A model generated the notes under the pieces. That model had not been told where the DNA came from and ran no database searches. It saw only the letters and a list, made by a program, of their open reading frames with translations. The translations under genes were made by a program, and so were the position numbers. From an uncultured Actinomycetes bacterium (GTDB taxonomy: Bacteria > Actinomycetota > Acidimicrobiia > Acidimicrobiales > RAAP-2), in NCBI GenBank assembly GCA_903873775.1, contig CAIQPR010000013.1:24458-88457 (forward strand): 64,000 nucleotides of DNA, in the 5' to 3' direction. Positions 1 through 8,239 of the stretch are shown piece after piece (positions within the stretch are counted from its first letter, which is position 1; every line of letters starts with the position of its first letter).

Positions 1-180
1 TCGGCGGTGGTCCGTCGCGACCTCGTGCAGCCGACCGGCGGAGTGGCGGGGACGCGTCGGGGCGTGAAGTGTTTGCACGCCCACCTCGCCTACTTCCTCG
101 TGGGCGGTCAGGACCCGGTGGGCGCCTTGGTGGCGGCCGAGGTGGGCGTGCCACCGCTCGTTATCTGTGAGGTTCGATGA
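1..180 (+). CDS. DUF501 family protein, C-terminal end (partial)
   Basis: The first 59 codons read openly from the window edge to a TGA at 178-180. They contain the segment GVKCLHAHLAYFL, which I recognise as the conserved core of DUF501 proteins, and end ...PLVICEVR. The biochemical function of the family is not established. In actinobacteria, for example Mycobacterium tuberculosis Rv1025-Rv1026, the gene sits directly before a Ppx/GppA gene, exactly as here. The stop overlaps the ATG of the next gene (ATGA), so the two are probably translationally coupled. The N-terminal part lies outside the window. Confidence 0.85.
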   Translation, partial: SAVVRRDLVQPTGGVAGTRRGVKCLHAHLAYFLVGGQDPVGALVAAEVGVPPLVICEVR

Positions 181-1097
181 CCGTCGCGGCCCTCGATTGC
201 GGGACCAATTCCACGCGACTGCTCGTCGTGGACGATGAGGGGCGTGCCCTCGTGCGCGACATGCGCATTACGCGTCTCGGTCAAGGTGTGGACGCGACCG
301 GAGTGCTCGCCGACGAGGCTCTGGCCCGCACGTGGTCGGTCTTAGAGGAGTATCACGAGGTCATGGTGACCGCCGGGGTTCGCGCCGCGCGGCTCGTGGC
401 GACCTCCGCGGTGCGTGACGCGACGAATGGTCAGTTGTTTCTCGACCGCGCGGCGGAGATCACGGGGGCGGAGGTCGCGCTCCTGACGGGCGTGCAGGAG
501 GCGGAGATGTCCCTGCGCGGGGCCACGAGCGATCTCGCGCCAGTAAGCGAACCGACGATGATCGTGGACATTGGCGGCGGGTCGACGGAGCTGGCGGCCC
601 GTGTCGATGGCGACATCGTGAGGTACTCGATGCAATTGGGTTGCGTGCGGGTGACCGAACGCGTGCTCGGCGCACGGGTCGTGACGCCCGCGACCTCCGA
701 GGCCGCCCGCGCCATGATCACGTCCGAGCTCGACGCCGCGTTCGGCGCTGATCCTCGCTTCTCACGTCTCGTCGGGAGTGTTCGCATCGTGGGTCTCGCC
801 GGCACCGTGGCCACCTTGGCCCAATTAGTGGCGGGCCTATCCACGTATGACCGAGACAGCGTTCACCACCGACGTCTGACGCGTCGCGACGTAGTCGAGT
901 GGCGTGACCGACTCGGCGCGCTCGAGCCCGCCGAGCGGCTTCCGTTCCCGGGCATGGTGCCCGGGCGAGAAGATGTGTTGCCCGCGGGACTCTTCATTCT
1001 TGACGCCATCCTCGAGCGATTCGAGGTTGAGGAGCTCCTCTCGAGTGAGAACGACATCCTCGACGGCCTCGCGGCATCCATAGTGGCGCCGTCGTGA
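177..1097 (+). CDS. ppx: Ppx/GppA family exopolyphosphatase
   Basis: A 306-residue single-domain Ppx/GppA phosphatase of the ASKHA fold. These enzymes hydrolyse inorganic polyphosphate or pppGpp. The N-terminal phosphate-binding loop reads ALDCGTNSTRLLV (about residues 5-17) and the second loop DIGGGSTEL lies near residue 130. An acidic QEAEMS segment between them fits the catalytic glutamate region. The length matches the short actinobacterial Ppx proteins rather than the 500-residue E. coli enzyme. The ATG start overlaps the DUF501 stop. Sequence cannot separate polyphosphate from pppGpp specificity. A PPK2 kinase at 39.8 kb would give the cell both sides of polyphosphate turnover. Confidence 0.88.
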   Translation: MTVAALDCGTNSTRLLVVDDEGRALVRDMRITRLGQGVDATGVLADEALARTWSVLEEYHEVMVTAGVRAARLVATSAVRDATNGQLFLDRAAEITGAEVALLTGVQEAEMSLRGATSDLAPVSEPTMIVDIGGGSTELAARVDGDIVRYSMQLGCVRVTERVLGARVVTPATSEAARAMITSELDAAFGADPRFSRLVGSVRIVGLAGTVATLAQLVAGLSTYDRDSVHHRRLTRRDVVEWRDRLGALEPAERLPFPGMVPGREDVLPAGLFILDAILERFEVEELLSSENDILDGLAASIVAPS

Positions 1098-1140
1098 GGG
1101 GACACGTAGTCTGCACGTGTCGAGTGAGGAGCGGACACTA

Positions 1141-1767
1141 GTGAGCATGAGGACGATGTCGTATGCGCCGCTCGTGCTGCACGGCCGTCGCCTTGTTCTT
1201 CGCACACTGACAGAAAACGACTACGAGGGATGGGTCGAGGTCCGCACGCGGTGCCGGGACTGGCTTCAGAAGTGGGAGCCCCGTCCCGCGAATTCGCAAC
1301 ACCTCGCAGAAGATCGGCGCAGTTTCGTCGGCCGGTGCGCCATTCGAGAGCGCGAACGGCAACTCGGCACCGCCTACGGCTTCGGGATTTTCGTGGCCGG
1401 TCAATTCGCGGGCGAACTCACTCTCTCCTCCATCCAGCGTGGTCCCCTCCAGTCGGGCTTCGTGGGGTACTGGATCGATGAAGCCCAAGCGGGGCAGGGG
1501 TACGTGCCCGAAGCGGTCGTGACATTGCTGCAATACGCCTTTGACACACTGAGACTCCACCGCATCGAGATCAACATCATTCCGCGAAATGCGTCGTCCC
1601 GACGCGTGGTCGAGAAGCTGGGTCTGCGCTTTGAGGGTGTGGCCGAGCGCTATCTCGAGATCGACGGGGCGTGGGAGGACCACGCACGATTCGCCATCAC
1701 GGCCGAGGAGTGGAGCGATCGCGCGCCCGAGCTCGTGACGTCGTGGCTTCTGCCACGGGTTCACTAG
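1141..1767 (+). CDS. GNAT acetyltransferase, RimJ/RimL type
   Basis: A GCN5-related N-acetyltransferase of the RimJ/RimL group, expected to use acetyl-CoA to acetylate a protein N-terminus or small amine. The N-terminal strand PLVLHGRRLVLRTLTEND is typical. The acetyl-CoA loop region GYWIDEAQAGQGYVPEAV and the IEINIIPRNASSRRVVEKLG helix-strand are both present. I chose GTG 1141 because GAGGAG lies 8 bases upstream; a GTG at 1117 and ATGs at 1147 and 1156 are alternatives. The TAG stop interlocks with the stop of the convergent glycosyltransferase at 1764. The substrate is not predictable. Confidence 0.82.
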   Translation: MSMRTMSYAPLVLHGRRLVLRTLTENDYEGWVEVRTRCRDWLQKWEPRPANSQHLAEDRRSFVGRCAIRERERQLGTAYGFGIFVAGQFAGELTLSSIQRGPLQSGFVGYWIDEAQAGQGYVPEAVVTLLQYAFDTLRLHRIEINIIPRNASSRRVVEKLGLRFEGVAERYLEIDGAWEDHARFAITAEEWSDRAPELVTSWLLPRVH

Positions 1768-2696
1768 CGCGCGAAGAACTCGCGACCAACTAGTTGTTCG
1801 AGATCGACGGAGGTCACGTGGCCGCCGATGCGCTGAGCGATCTCCATTGCGGCGAGCGCACCCGTGCGAGGCACCACCACCACGCTGTCGTGTGACCCTC
1901 GCGCGACCAGCACGCCCTGGACCCGGGTGGAGCGAGCGACCGCGTCGATCTCGTCCAGTGAGACGTCGTGGTCGAGTCGCACCGCCGGCGAGGTGTAGTT
2001 CGTCTTCGGAATATCGCGAATATCTCGCCACATCGCGCGCGAATCTCGCCGCACATTGACGGACGAACCCTCGACGTCGTCCCACTGCACGGGCACGGCG
2101 GTGATCTCGAGGCCCACGCGGCTCGCCAAGTAGAACAGTTCTACGTCGTAGGCGAATCCCTCGACGAGGCCGAGTGCGCCGAGCAAACGAGCGGCGGGGA
2201 GGGTGAATCCCTTGCATCCGCACTGCGTGTCGCGGGAGGTCACGCCCACCGTGCGGCGCACCAGGGCGTTGAACGCGGCTCCCGCGCGCGTGCGCAGTGC
2301 GGAGTCGTAGCGCACGGGTCCGTTGGACGCGCGTGTGCCGAAGGCGAGTGGTGTGGTCTCGAGTGCGGCGGTGATGGCCGGAATATGGCGCGGATCGATG
2401 GCCATATCGGCGTCACAGACGATCACGTGGCGGCCGCTCGCGACGGTGAAGCCGAGACGCACGGCCGCACCCTTACCTCTATTGGTCTCTTGATGGATGA
2501 CGAGGGAATGGGGGAGAACGCCGTACGTCACCGCGGCCGTGCGTCCCGTGCCGTCCGTGGACCCGTCGTCGACCACGATGACCTCGACGCGGTCGAGATC
2601 GAGAGTGTCGAGAACGGGTCGAAGTCGGGCGAATCCCGTTTCGATACGGTCCGCCTCATTGAACGCGGGTATGACAATGGAAAGATCGAGCGACAA
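1764..2696 (-). CDS. Family 2 glycosyltransferase (dolichyl/polyprenyl-phosphate glucose synthase-like)
   Basis: A GT-A fold family 2 glycosyltransferase that probably transfers a sugar from a nucleotide donor to a polyprenyl phosphate. The core begins SLDLSIVIPAFNEA, followed by VVDDGSTDGT, the metal-binding DADMAID and RDTQCGCKGF. This is the order seen in DPG-synthase-like proteins. After about residue 230 there is an extra C-terminal stretch of about 80 residues that I cannot assign. The TTG at 2694-2696 is preferred because AGGA lies 9 bases upstream and the start abuts the catalytic domain. A GTG at 2751-2753 in the same frame would overlap the NlpC/P60 gene by 37 bases. The gene probably forms an operon with that hydrolase. 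Confidence 0.82.
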   Translation of the reverse strand: MSLDLSIVIPAFNEADRIETGFARLRPVLDTLDLDRVEVIVVDDGSTDGTGRTAAVTYGVLPHSLVIHQETNRGKGAAVRLGFTVASGRHVIVCDADMAIDPRHIPAITAALETTPLAFGTRASNGPVRYDSALRTRAGAAFNALVRRTVGVTSRDTQCGCKGFTLPAARLLGALGLVEGFAYDVELFYLASRVGLEITAVPVQWDDVEGSSVNVRRDSRAMWRDIRDIPKTNYTSPAVRLDHDVSLDEIDAVARSTRVQGVLVARGSHDSVVVVPRTGALAAMEIAQRIGGHVTSVDLEQLVGREFFAR

Positions 2697-2716
2697 GGCG
2701 GTCAATCCTAGGGTGA

Positions 2717-3889
2717 CTACGGACGAGCAGCGCCAATGAGACCGTAGGTCCACAGTGGCGCGAGGGCGATGTTGGTGCCCGTGTGCTCCGCACCAATGAT
2801 GGTGCTGGTGCCCCAGGGTCCGGATCCGACGTACATGATGACGTGGTCGACTTCATTGTCGCCGTCCAGGTTGTAGAAGAACATCAAATCGCCCGGTCGC
2901 AGTGCGCTCAACGGGACGTGCGGCAGTGATGCGTATTGCTCTGCCGCCGTGCGAGGAATCTCGACGCCGGCCTGTGCCCACGCCCACTGCGTCAATCCGG
3001 AGCAGTCAAACCCTTGCCCCGCTGTTTCGCCACCCCAGACGTAGGGCACGCCGATTTGGCTCTCGGCGGCGGCGACGGCCTTGGCCCCTGACTTCGATCC
3101 CTTGCCGTTGCCCCCGATGTTCTTCTGCATGTAGGGCCGAGTGGCGTCGATGACTTCGTTGGCGGCGGCCTGACCGCCGACTGAACTCGCGGCCGCAATG
3201 GCCGCTTCGACGCCCGCATTGTCGTGGCGCTTGGCGGCGGCGATGCCGACGGCGATTTCGTAGGAGATGATTTCGTGGGCGAGTTGGCCCGACACGGCGT
3301 CGAGGGTGGCCTTCGTGTGTGCGGCGAGCTCATTGTTTTGGGCCAACAGGTACGAGATCTGTCGCGACTGCGCGATCGCCGCATCTCGCTGTCGCGTTTC
3401 TTGTGCGAGCACCAGCGTCAGAGCGTGCTTCTGGCGAGCGAGGGTGGACTCAATTTGGCTCAGATTGCCCAACACTTGATCCTCGTAGACGCTTTGCGCG
3501 TCACTCTGATTGACGTTGGTATTGAACAACGGGTTGCCTGAATTACTGGCCGAGCCGTCGACGTACGCGTGAACGGCCGCGTTGACCAGGGAATTGATGG
3601 TCGCATCGAGCGCGCGCTGCTTGCGCTGCGCCTGACTCTTGAGTTCCGCGACGCTGGCGTCCAGACTCGCGAGCGTTTGCTGCTCGGCGTCGTAGCGCTG
3701 ACCGAGTGCTTCGGAACGTGCTTGGGCGCCCGCGAGTTGAGCGGAGAGGCGAGCGATTTCTGCGCGGGTTTGCGCGATGGTCTGTCCGGACGCTGTTGGT
3801 ATCGCGACGCCCAGCGCCACGACACCCACGGCGAGTAGACGAGCGCCCCACCGGATCGAGTTTGCGCTCCGACCGCGCACGCTGATCAC
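2717..3889 (-). CDS. Secreted NlpC/P60 peptidoglycan hydrolase with N-terminal coiled coil
   Basis: A cell-wall endopeptidase of the NlpC/P60 family, expected to cleave stem-peptide bonds outside the membrane. A signal peptide covers about residues 1-36, with hydrophobic LLAVGVVALGVAI. It is followed by about 170 residues of predicted coiled coil rich in Ala, Gln and Arg. The catalytic domain starts near residue 270 with SQIGVPYVWGG. The nucleophile is Cys296 in FDCSG, with His349 in DHVIMYVG and a third polar residue, His369, in AEHTG. The layout resembles the RipA type of actinobacterial division hydrolases. The GTG start lies 6 bases after a TAGGCT hexamer, with no Shine-Dalgarno sequence. 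Confidence 0.9.
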   Translation of the reverse strand: MISVRGRSANSIRWGARLLAVGVVALGVAIPTASGQTIAQTRAEIARLSAQLAGAQARSEALGQRYDAEQQTLASLDASVAELKSQAQRKQRALDATINSLVNAAVHAYVDGSASNSGNPLFNTNVNQSDAQSVYEDQVLGNLSQIESTLARQKHALTLVLAQETRQRDAAIAQSRQISYLLAQNNELAAHTKATLDAVSGQLAHEIISYEIAVGIAAAKRHDNAGVEAAIAAASSVGGQAAANEVIDATRPYMQKNIGGNGKGSKSGAKAVAAAESQIGVPYVWGGETAGQGFDCSGLTQWAWAQAGVEIPRTAAEQYASLPHVPLSALRPGDLMFFYNLDGDNEVDHVIMYVGSGPWGTSTIIGAEHTGTNIALAPLWTYGLIGAARP

Positions 3890-3895
3890 GGGACA

Positions 3896-3901
3896 AGCCT
3901 A
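3896..3901 (-). promoter_or_regulatory. -10 element (TAGGCT) of the NlpC/P60 gene
   Basis: TAGGCT on the minus strand ends 6 bases before the GTG start at 3889. No Shine-Dalgarno sequence fits in between, so a leaderless transcript is likely. I see no good -35 element. Confidence 0.5.
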
Positions 3902-3975
3902 GTGAGAGCCTGCGGACGGGCGAAAGACCCTTCAGAAGTTCTTATTTTCGCACTACGGTAGTAACGCCGAGGTAC

Positions 3976-4049
3976 GGGGGCGTAGCCCAATTGGCAGAGG
4001 CAGGGCGCTTAAACCGCCTCCAGTGAGGGTTCGAGTCCCTTCGCCCCTA
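3976..4049 (+). tRNA. tRNA with anticodon UAA (nominal tRNA-Leu) but a short variable loop
   Basis: A 74-base cloverleaf. The acceptor stem GGGGGCG pairs with CGCCCCT (first pair G-U), with discriminator A at 4049 and no encoded CCA. The D stem GCC/GGC closes a loop containing GG. The anticodon stem GGGCG/CGCCT closes the loop CTTAAAC, so the anticodon is TAA at 4010-4012. The T arm is GAGGG-TTCGAGT-CCCTT. The anticodon reads leucine UUA codons. The variable region is only five bases (CCAGT), whereas bacterial tRNA-Leu is normally class II with a long variable arm. Charging identity is therefore uncertain. Confidence 0.85.
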
Positions 4050-4113
4050 CTGAAATTTCACGCGAGTCGCGGGCACGTGTCTCGTCACGCGGACCGCCGG
4101 GCGTCAACTGTTG

Positions 4114-5352
4114 TCAGTGCATTTGGGGTATGGGTGACGTCGTGTCGGGAGACCTCATTCCCGTGACGGCCGGCACCAACAAGGTCAGACCGACGATGAC
4201 GAGACAGAGGACCGCGCAGGTGATCAAGGTGGTGGACACCCCAAAGTATTTTGACGCGGGACCCATGACCGCCATACCGATCGGCATGAACACCATGGAC
4301 CCGAACCAGTCGTAGGCACTGACGCGCGAGAGGATGTCGGCGGGAATCTCCCGCTGCATGGTCGTGGTCCACAACGTCGCAAAGATCGCGACACCGGCGC
4401 CGGAGACAAACGACCCCAGGGCGATCATCCACGTGGGTCCGTGGTGCGCGAGGGCGAAGAGAGGCCACGCAAAGACGATTGTGGCCAACGTGGCGACCAA
4501 GAGCGGACGGCGAGGATTCCAGTGCAGCATGGCGATCCCGCCCGCCACCGAACCCAGTCCCTCGGCCGCGATGATGAATCCCCACGTGGATGCTCCACCC
4601 AAATACTCCTTGGCCACCACGGGTCCGAGCACGAACATAGATCCGAACATCAGCACGTTGAGGCACGAGAACTCCACCACAATGACCCAGAGCCACGTGC
4701 GTGACCAGAATTCCTTCCAGCCCGCGCTGAGTTCGTAGAGAAAGGACGTCGACGTGGACGAGCGGGTCCAGTCAATGGAGATGATGAGGAGCGAAAACAC
4801 GCTGATCGCGTAGGTCACGCCATCGATGACGACGGCCCAGCCCGGCCGAGAGGCCGCCACGATAAGTCCCGCGAGGACGGGGCCCGCAATTTGTGCCGTC
4901 GAGCCCGACAAGCTGTTGAGCGCATTGGCCTGGAGGAGATTCTTCTCACTAACGACCTGAGGGACGAGTCCCGTGAGGGCGGGACTAAAGAACGCAGAAC
5001 CAGTGCCGACCGCGGCGGCGAGCGCCATGAAACCCCAGAGGGGCACGTGTCCATTGAGAATCCACACGCCCAGCGCGATCTCCGCGACCGTTCGCAAGAT
5101 GTCCGAACTCAGCATCACCACACGACGACTGAAGCGGTCGGCGATGACGCCACCGATGAGAAGGAAGAGCACGATGGGCGTGAGGCCCGCCGCCGAGACG
5201 AGCCCGAGGTCCGAGGCGGTGCCGTGTTCGAGGACGGCAAAAGAGATCGCGACCGGCGCCATGCCGCTACCGATTTGTGATGCGGCCTGACCGAGAAAGA
5301 AACGTCGAAAGTTCCTTTCTGACAACGCACGTAAGGATTCTTGGACGCGCAT
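4114..5352 (-). CDS. MFS transporter, drug/siderophore exporter type
   Basis: A 412-residue multi-pass membrane protein of the major facilitator superfamily, most like the MFS_3/EntS-type exporters. It starts with an N-terminal cytoplasmic helix (SLRALSERNFRRFFLGQAAS) and has about 10-12 hydrophobic segments. The loop after the second segment, GGVIADRFSRR, is the usual MFS motif A. NLLQANALNSLSGSTAQIAGP in the fourth to fifth helix region is typical of this subgroup. Proton-driven efflux of a small molecule is the family role; no neighbour indicates the substrate. ATG 5352 lies 6 bases after a TAGGAT hexamer. Confidence 0.85.
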   Translation of the reverse strand: MRVQESLRALSERNFRRFFLGQAASQIGSGMAPVAISFAVLEHGTASDLGLVSAAGLTPIVLFLLIGGVIADRFSRRVVMLSSDILRTVAEIALGVWILNGHVPLWGFMALAAAVGTGSAFFSPALTGLVPQVVSEKNLLQANALNSLSGSTAQIAGPVLAGLIVAASRPGWAVVIDGVTYAISVFSLLIISIDWTRSSTSTSFLYELSAGWKEFWSRTWLWVIVVEFSCLNVLMFGSMFVLGPVVAKEYLGGASTWGFIIAAEGLGSVAGGIAMLHWNPRRPLLVATLATIVFAWPLFALAHHGPTWMIALGSFVSGAGVAIFATLWTTTMQREIPADILSRVSAYDWFGSMVFMPIGMAVMGPASKYFGVSTTLITCAVLCLVIVGLTLLVPAVTGMRSPDTTSPIPQMH

Positions 5353-5358
5353 CGCTTG

Positions 5359-5364
5359 ATCCTA
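5359..5364 (-). promoter_or_regulatory. -10 element (TAGGAT) of the MFS gene
   Basis: TAGGAT on the minus strand lies 6 bases before ATG 5352, with no Shine-Dalgarno sequence between. A leaderless start is likely. The gap to 5498 holds the promoters of two divergent genes and nothing else that I can name. Confidence 0.5.
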
Positions 5365-5497
5365 GAGCGGTCTCGGTCTCCACGAGAGAGGTGTGATCAT
5401 CACGTTGATGTCGCCTGCGGTTCACACGACCACTTACCCGTTGGTCACCTCGCCGAGGTTGGTGAAAACCATGCAACTCTTGGGTCTCGGCGTTCTT

Positions 5498-5503
5498 TAG
5501 TAT
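5498..5503 (+). promoter_or_regulatory. -10 element (TAGTAT) before the membrane-anchored protein gene
   Basis: TAGTAT is followed after 9 bases by the GTG at 5513. There is no Shine-Dalgarno sequence, consistent with a leaderless mRNA. Confidence 0.45.
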
Positions 5504-5512
5504 CGTCGCACC

Positions 5513-6259
5513 GTGGCAAAAAGCTCGACAGGAAAAATGGTTAGCCGCGTCGGTTCATCCGGCGGGGGCAAGACGTACAAGAAGGCACGACCGACGACGT
5601 ACTACGCCGTCTTGGCGGTGATCGTCGTTCTGGGGCTTTCGGTTGTCGGGTATTCCCGGTACGAATTGACGCACCCGCACGTCGTCACGAACCCCACGCC
5701 GCACGCCGGAACGTTGAATTACGCGGCCGTCGCGACCGAAGAATGTGGCACCACGCTGCCGGCGTTGACGCCGAATCCTGGCCACGTGTTCTCGTTCTCC
5801 ATGTTGCCCAGCAACGTCATGAAGATCTCGCCGCAATCCTCGGCCACCGCCGGTGCGAAGTCCACGGCGGCGGTGTTCTTGCGCCAGTACAACGGGCTCG
5901 AGTTCTCGTCGAGAGCTCTGACCGTCGGCATCGCGTCGGGTTCGCCGAAGACGTACGTGGCGGGCGAAAAGTGCGCGGCCGGGACGAAGTACGCCGGAAA
6001 AGACGCGTACCCCGTGATCGCGTCGTGGGCCAACATCGCCCAGACCAAGCCGACGTTGACGACCGACGCGGCATCCGTGCACCTCGACAACAGCGTGATG
6101 GTGGTGTTCGCGTACGAACCGAAGGGTGTTGACCCGGTGCGTCCGAGCAACGCCACGATCGAGGCCATGGTCGCCTTGCAGGAAGCAGCGTCGACCACGA
6201 CCACGCTCCCCGTGACGACGACGACCAAGCCGGTCACGACGACAACGGCAAAGAAATAG
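5513..6259 (+). CDS. Membrane-anchored extracellular protein of unknown function
   Basis: I do not recognise a named family. The 248-residue product has a basic N-terminus (about residues 1-28, Lys/Arg/Gly rich) and one transmembrane helix (about 31-48, YAVLAVIVVLGLSVVGY). An exported domain of about 160 residues follows, with two cysteines (in EECGTT and EKCAAG) that could form a disulfide. It ends in a Thr-rich tail of repeated TTTT blocks finishing in KK, a likely wall-spanning or flexible segment. It stands four bases before the sugar-nucleotide pyrophosphorylase gene and is probably co-transcribed with it. A role in the envelope is inference from topology and context. Confidence 0.72.
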   Translation: MAKSSTGKMVSRVGSSGGGKTYKKARPTTYYAVLAVIVVLGLSVVGYSRYELTHPHVVTNPTPHAGTLNYAAVATEECGTTLPALTPNPGHVFSFSMLPSNVMKISPQSSATAGAKSTAAVFLRQYNGLEFSSRALTVGIASGSPKTYVAGEKCAAGTKYAGKDAYPVIASWANIAQTKPTLTTDAASVHLDNSVMVVFAYEPKGVDPVRPSNATIEAMVALQEAASTTTTLPVTTTTKPVTTTTAKK

Positions 6260-6263
6260 GCAC

Positions 6264-7289
6264 ATGAAGGCGATCATCCTCGTCGGCGGTGAGGGGACGC
6301 GCATGCGTCCGCTCACGTACGCGATGCCGAAGCAAATGCTGCCCATCGCCGGCACGCCGATGCTCGAGCGGGTTCTGGCGAATCTCGCCGCCCACGGAGT
6401 GGACGAAGCCGTCATGTCGCTCGGGTACATGCCCGATCGTTTCCTCGAGGCGTATCCCGACGGCGTGATCGCCGGCATTCGCATGACGTACGCGGTCGAG
6501 CCCGAACGACTCGACACGGCGGGGGCCATTCGCTTCGCCGCCTTGCACGGTGGCATTGACGACACCTTCATTGTGATTAACGGCGACGTCATTACCGACC
6601 TCGACGTAACCCGATTGCTGGCGTTTCACCGCTCCCACGGAGCGCAGGCCACCATCGCGCTGCATCCCGTCGAGGACCCGTCTCGCTTCGGCGTCGTGGT
6701 CACCGACGAGCAGGGCCACGTGAAGTCGTTCGTGGAAAAGCCGTCTCGCGAAGAGGCGCCCTCGAATGAAATCAGCGCGGGAACGTACATTTTCGAACCC
6801 AGCGTTGTGAATCTGATCGAACCGGACGTCTCGGTCAGCGTCGAACGAGTGACATTTCCGGAACTCGTGAGTCGCGGCTCGCTCTACGCGTTGGCCGACG
6901 ACGGCTACTGGCTCGACACGGGAACGCCGCAGGCCTATCTCGACGCCCACCTCGACATTCTCTCGGGACTGCGACCCGTCCAACTCCCACCTGAGGTGAT
7001 GGACGAAAACTGGATCCACCCGGACTCGACCATTGCCGCGAGTGCCCACATCTCAAGTTCCTGTGTCGACCGCGAGTGCGTGATCGGCGACGGCGCCGTC
7101 ATCGTGCGGTCGGTCCTCATGCCCGGTGCGGTCGTGGGCGACGGGGCTCACCTCAGTGACTCCATCGTCGGACCTCACGGAAGAATTGGCGCGAGGGCCA
7201 ATCTTTCCTCGACGACAGTGGTTGGCGCGGGGGAGAGCGTGGAGGACGACGCTGTCTTGGTCGACGCGCGCATCGGAGAGCGTCGATGA
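6264..7289 (+). CDS. manC: Sugar-nucleotide pyrophosphorylase (mannose-1-phosphate guanylyltransferase-like)
   Basis: A nucleotidyltransferase that joins a sugar-1-phosphate to an NTP. The N-terminal loop ILVGGEGTRMRPLTYAMPKQMLP is the family signature; only small differences separate RmlA, GMPP and UTP-glucose enzymes. GDVITDLD provides the metal-binding aspartates and FVEKP the sugar-binding lysine. After about residue 245 come left-handed beta-helix hexapeptide repeats (IAASAHISSS, VIGDGAVIV), as in GMPP-type enzymes. GDP-mannose synthesis is the best guess because a phosphomannomutase lies at 25.8 kb and actinobacteria place manC near the F420 genes. The stop overlaps the epimerase start (ATGA). 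Confidence 0.72.
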   Translation: MKAIILVGGEGTRMRPLTYAMPKQMLPIAGTPMLERVLANLAAHGVDEAVMSLGYMPDRFLEAYPDGVIAGIRMTYAVEPERLDTAGAIRFAALHGGIDDTFIVINGDVITDLDVTRLLAFHRSHGAQATIALHPVEDPSRFGVVVTDEQGHVKSFVEKPSREEAPSNEISAGTYIFEPSVVNLIEPDVSVSVERVTFPELVSRGSLYALADDGYWLDTGTPQAYLDAHLDILSGLRPVQLPPEVMDENWIHPDSTIAASAHISSSCVDRECVIGDGAVIVRSVLMPGAVVGDGAHLSDSIVGPHGRIGARANLSSTTVVGAGESVEDDAVLVDARIGERR

Positions 7290-8239
7290 GAGTTTTGGTC
7301 ACCGGCGCGGCCGGTTTCATTGGATCGACGACCGCCGAGTTGTTGCTGAGCGAAGGTCACGAGGTGACCGCTCTGGACAATCTCGTTACCGGTTTCCGTG
7401 ACAATGTCCCGACGGGTGCTGAGTTCGTTGAAGGTTCCGTCGGGGACCGCGCTCTGATTCGCGCGCTCGGTCATTTTGACGCCTGTATCCACTTCGCCGG
7501 ACTGATTGCGCCGGGTGACTCGATGGCGCGACCCGAGACGTTCTTTACGATGAACGTGGCCCAAACATTCGAACTTCTCGAAGGTCTCATCGAAAATGGC
7601 GTGCCACGCTTCGTCTTTTCGTCGTCATGTGCGGTGTACGGCGATCGCGTCACCATCCCGATTGACGAGTCGCACCCCACGGCACCGCACAGCCCGTACG
7701 GCGAATCGAAGCTCGTCGTCGAGCACGGACTGAAGTGGCTCAGCCAACTGGGCAAGATCAAGACGGCGTCGCTGCGGTACTTTAACGCGGCCGGCGGGAC
7801 ACCCCTGCACCCCGAGAACCACCGCAACGAATTTCACTTGATCCCTCTCACCTTGGCCGCCGCCGCGGGTGACCGTGATGGGATCAGCATTTTTGGTGAT
7901 GACTACGACACGCCGGACGGTACGTGCATTCGTGACTACATCCACGTCGCCGACCTCGCCCGCGCCCACGTCTTGGCCGTCGAGGCCCTCGATCGGCACG
8001 ACGCGCTCACTTTGAATCTCGGCTCGGGTGTCGGGTATTCGAATCGTGAAATTGTGGAGGCGGTCGCTCGCCTCACGGGACGATCGTTCCCAGTGCGCTA
8101 CGTAGAACGTCGTCCTGGCGATCCGGCAGCGGCCGTCGCGTCCAACGACCGAGCACGCGACGTGCTGGGCTGGGAACTGACGCACTCGTCACTCGATCAG
8201 ATTGTTACCGACGCCTGGGCCGGCTACCAGCAGCGCTAG
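7286..8239 (+). CDS. galE: UDP-glucose 4-epimerase-like NAD-dependent epimerase
   Basis: An extended SDR that interconverts UDP-glucose and UDP-galactose, or a related nucleotide sugar. VTGAAGFIGSTTAELL (residues 4-19) is the NAD-binding glycine motif. The catalytic set is Ser in FSSSCAVYG and the Tyr-x3-Lys pair in YGESK. RYFNAAG and CIRDYIHVADLA are typical GalE segments. At 317 residues it is slightly shorter than E. coli GalE (338). Translation is probably coupled to the upstream pyrophosphorylase. Its TAG stop is interlocked with the cofE stop on the other strand (CTAG, 8236-8239). Exact substrate specificity cannot be read from sequence. Confidence 0.83.
   Translation: MRVLVTGAAGFIGSTTAELLLSEGHEVTALDNLVTGFRDNVPTGAEFVEGSVGDRALIRALGHFDACIHFAGLIAPGDSMARPETFFTMNVAQTFELLEGLIENGVPRFVFSSSCAVYGDRVTIPIDESHPTAPHSPYGESKLVVEHGLKWLSQLGKIKTASLRYFNAAGGTPLHPENHRNEFHLIPLTLAAAAGDRDGISIFGDDYDTPDGTCIRDYIHVADLARAHVLAVEALDRHDALTLNLGSGVGYSNREIVEAVARLTGRSFPVRYVERRPGDPAAAVASNDRARDVLGWELTHSSLDQIVTDAWAGYQQR

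Noticed and set aside
1138..2223. Long antisense ORF of 361 codons over the acetyltransferase and GT2 genes
   Set aside because: It overlaps two genes with clear domain signatures and has an Arg-rich shadow composition typical of high-GC reading frames.
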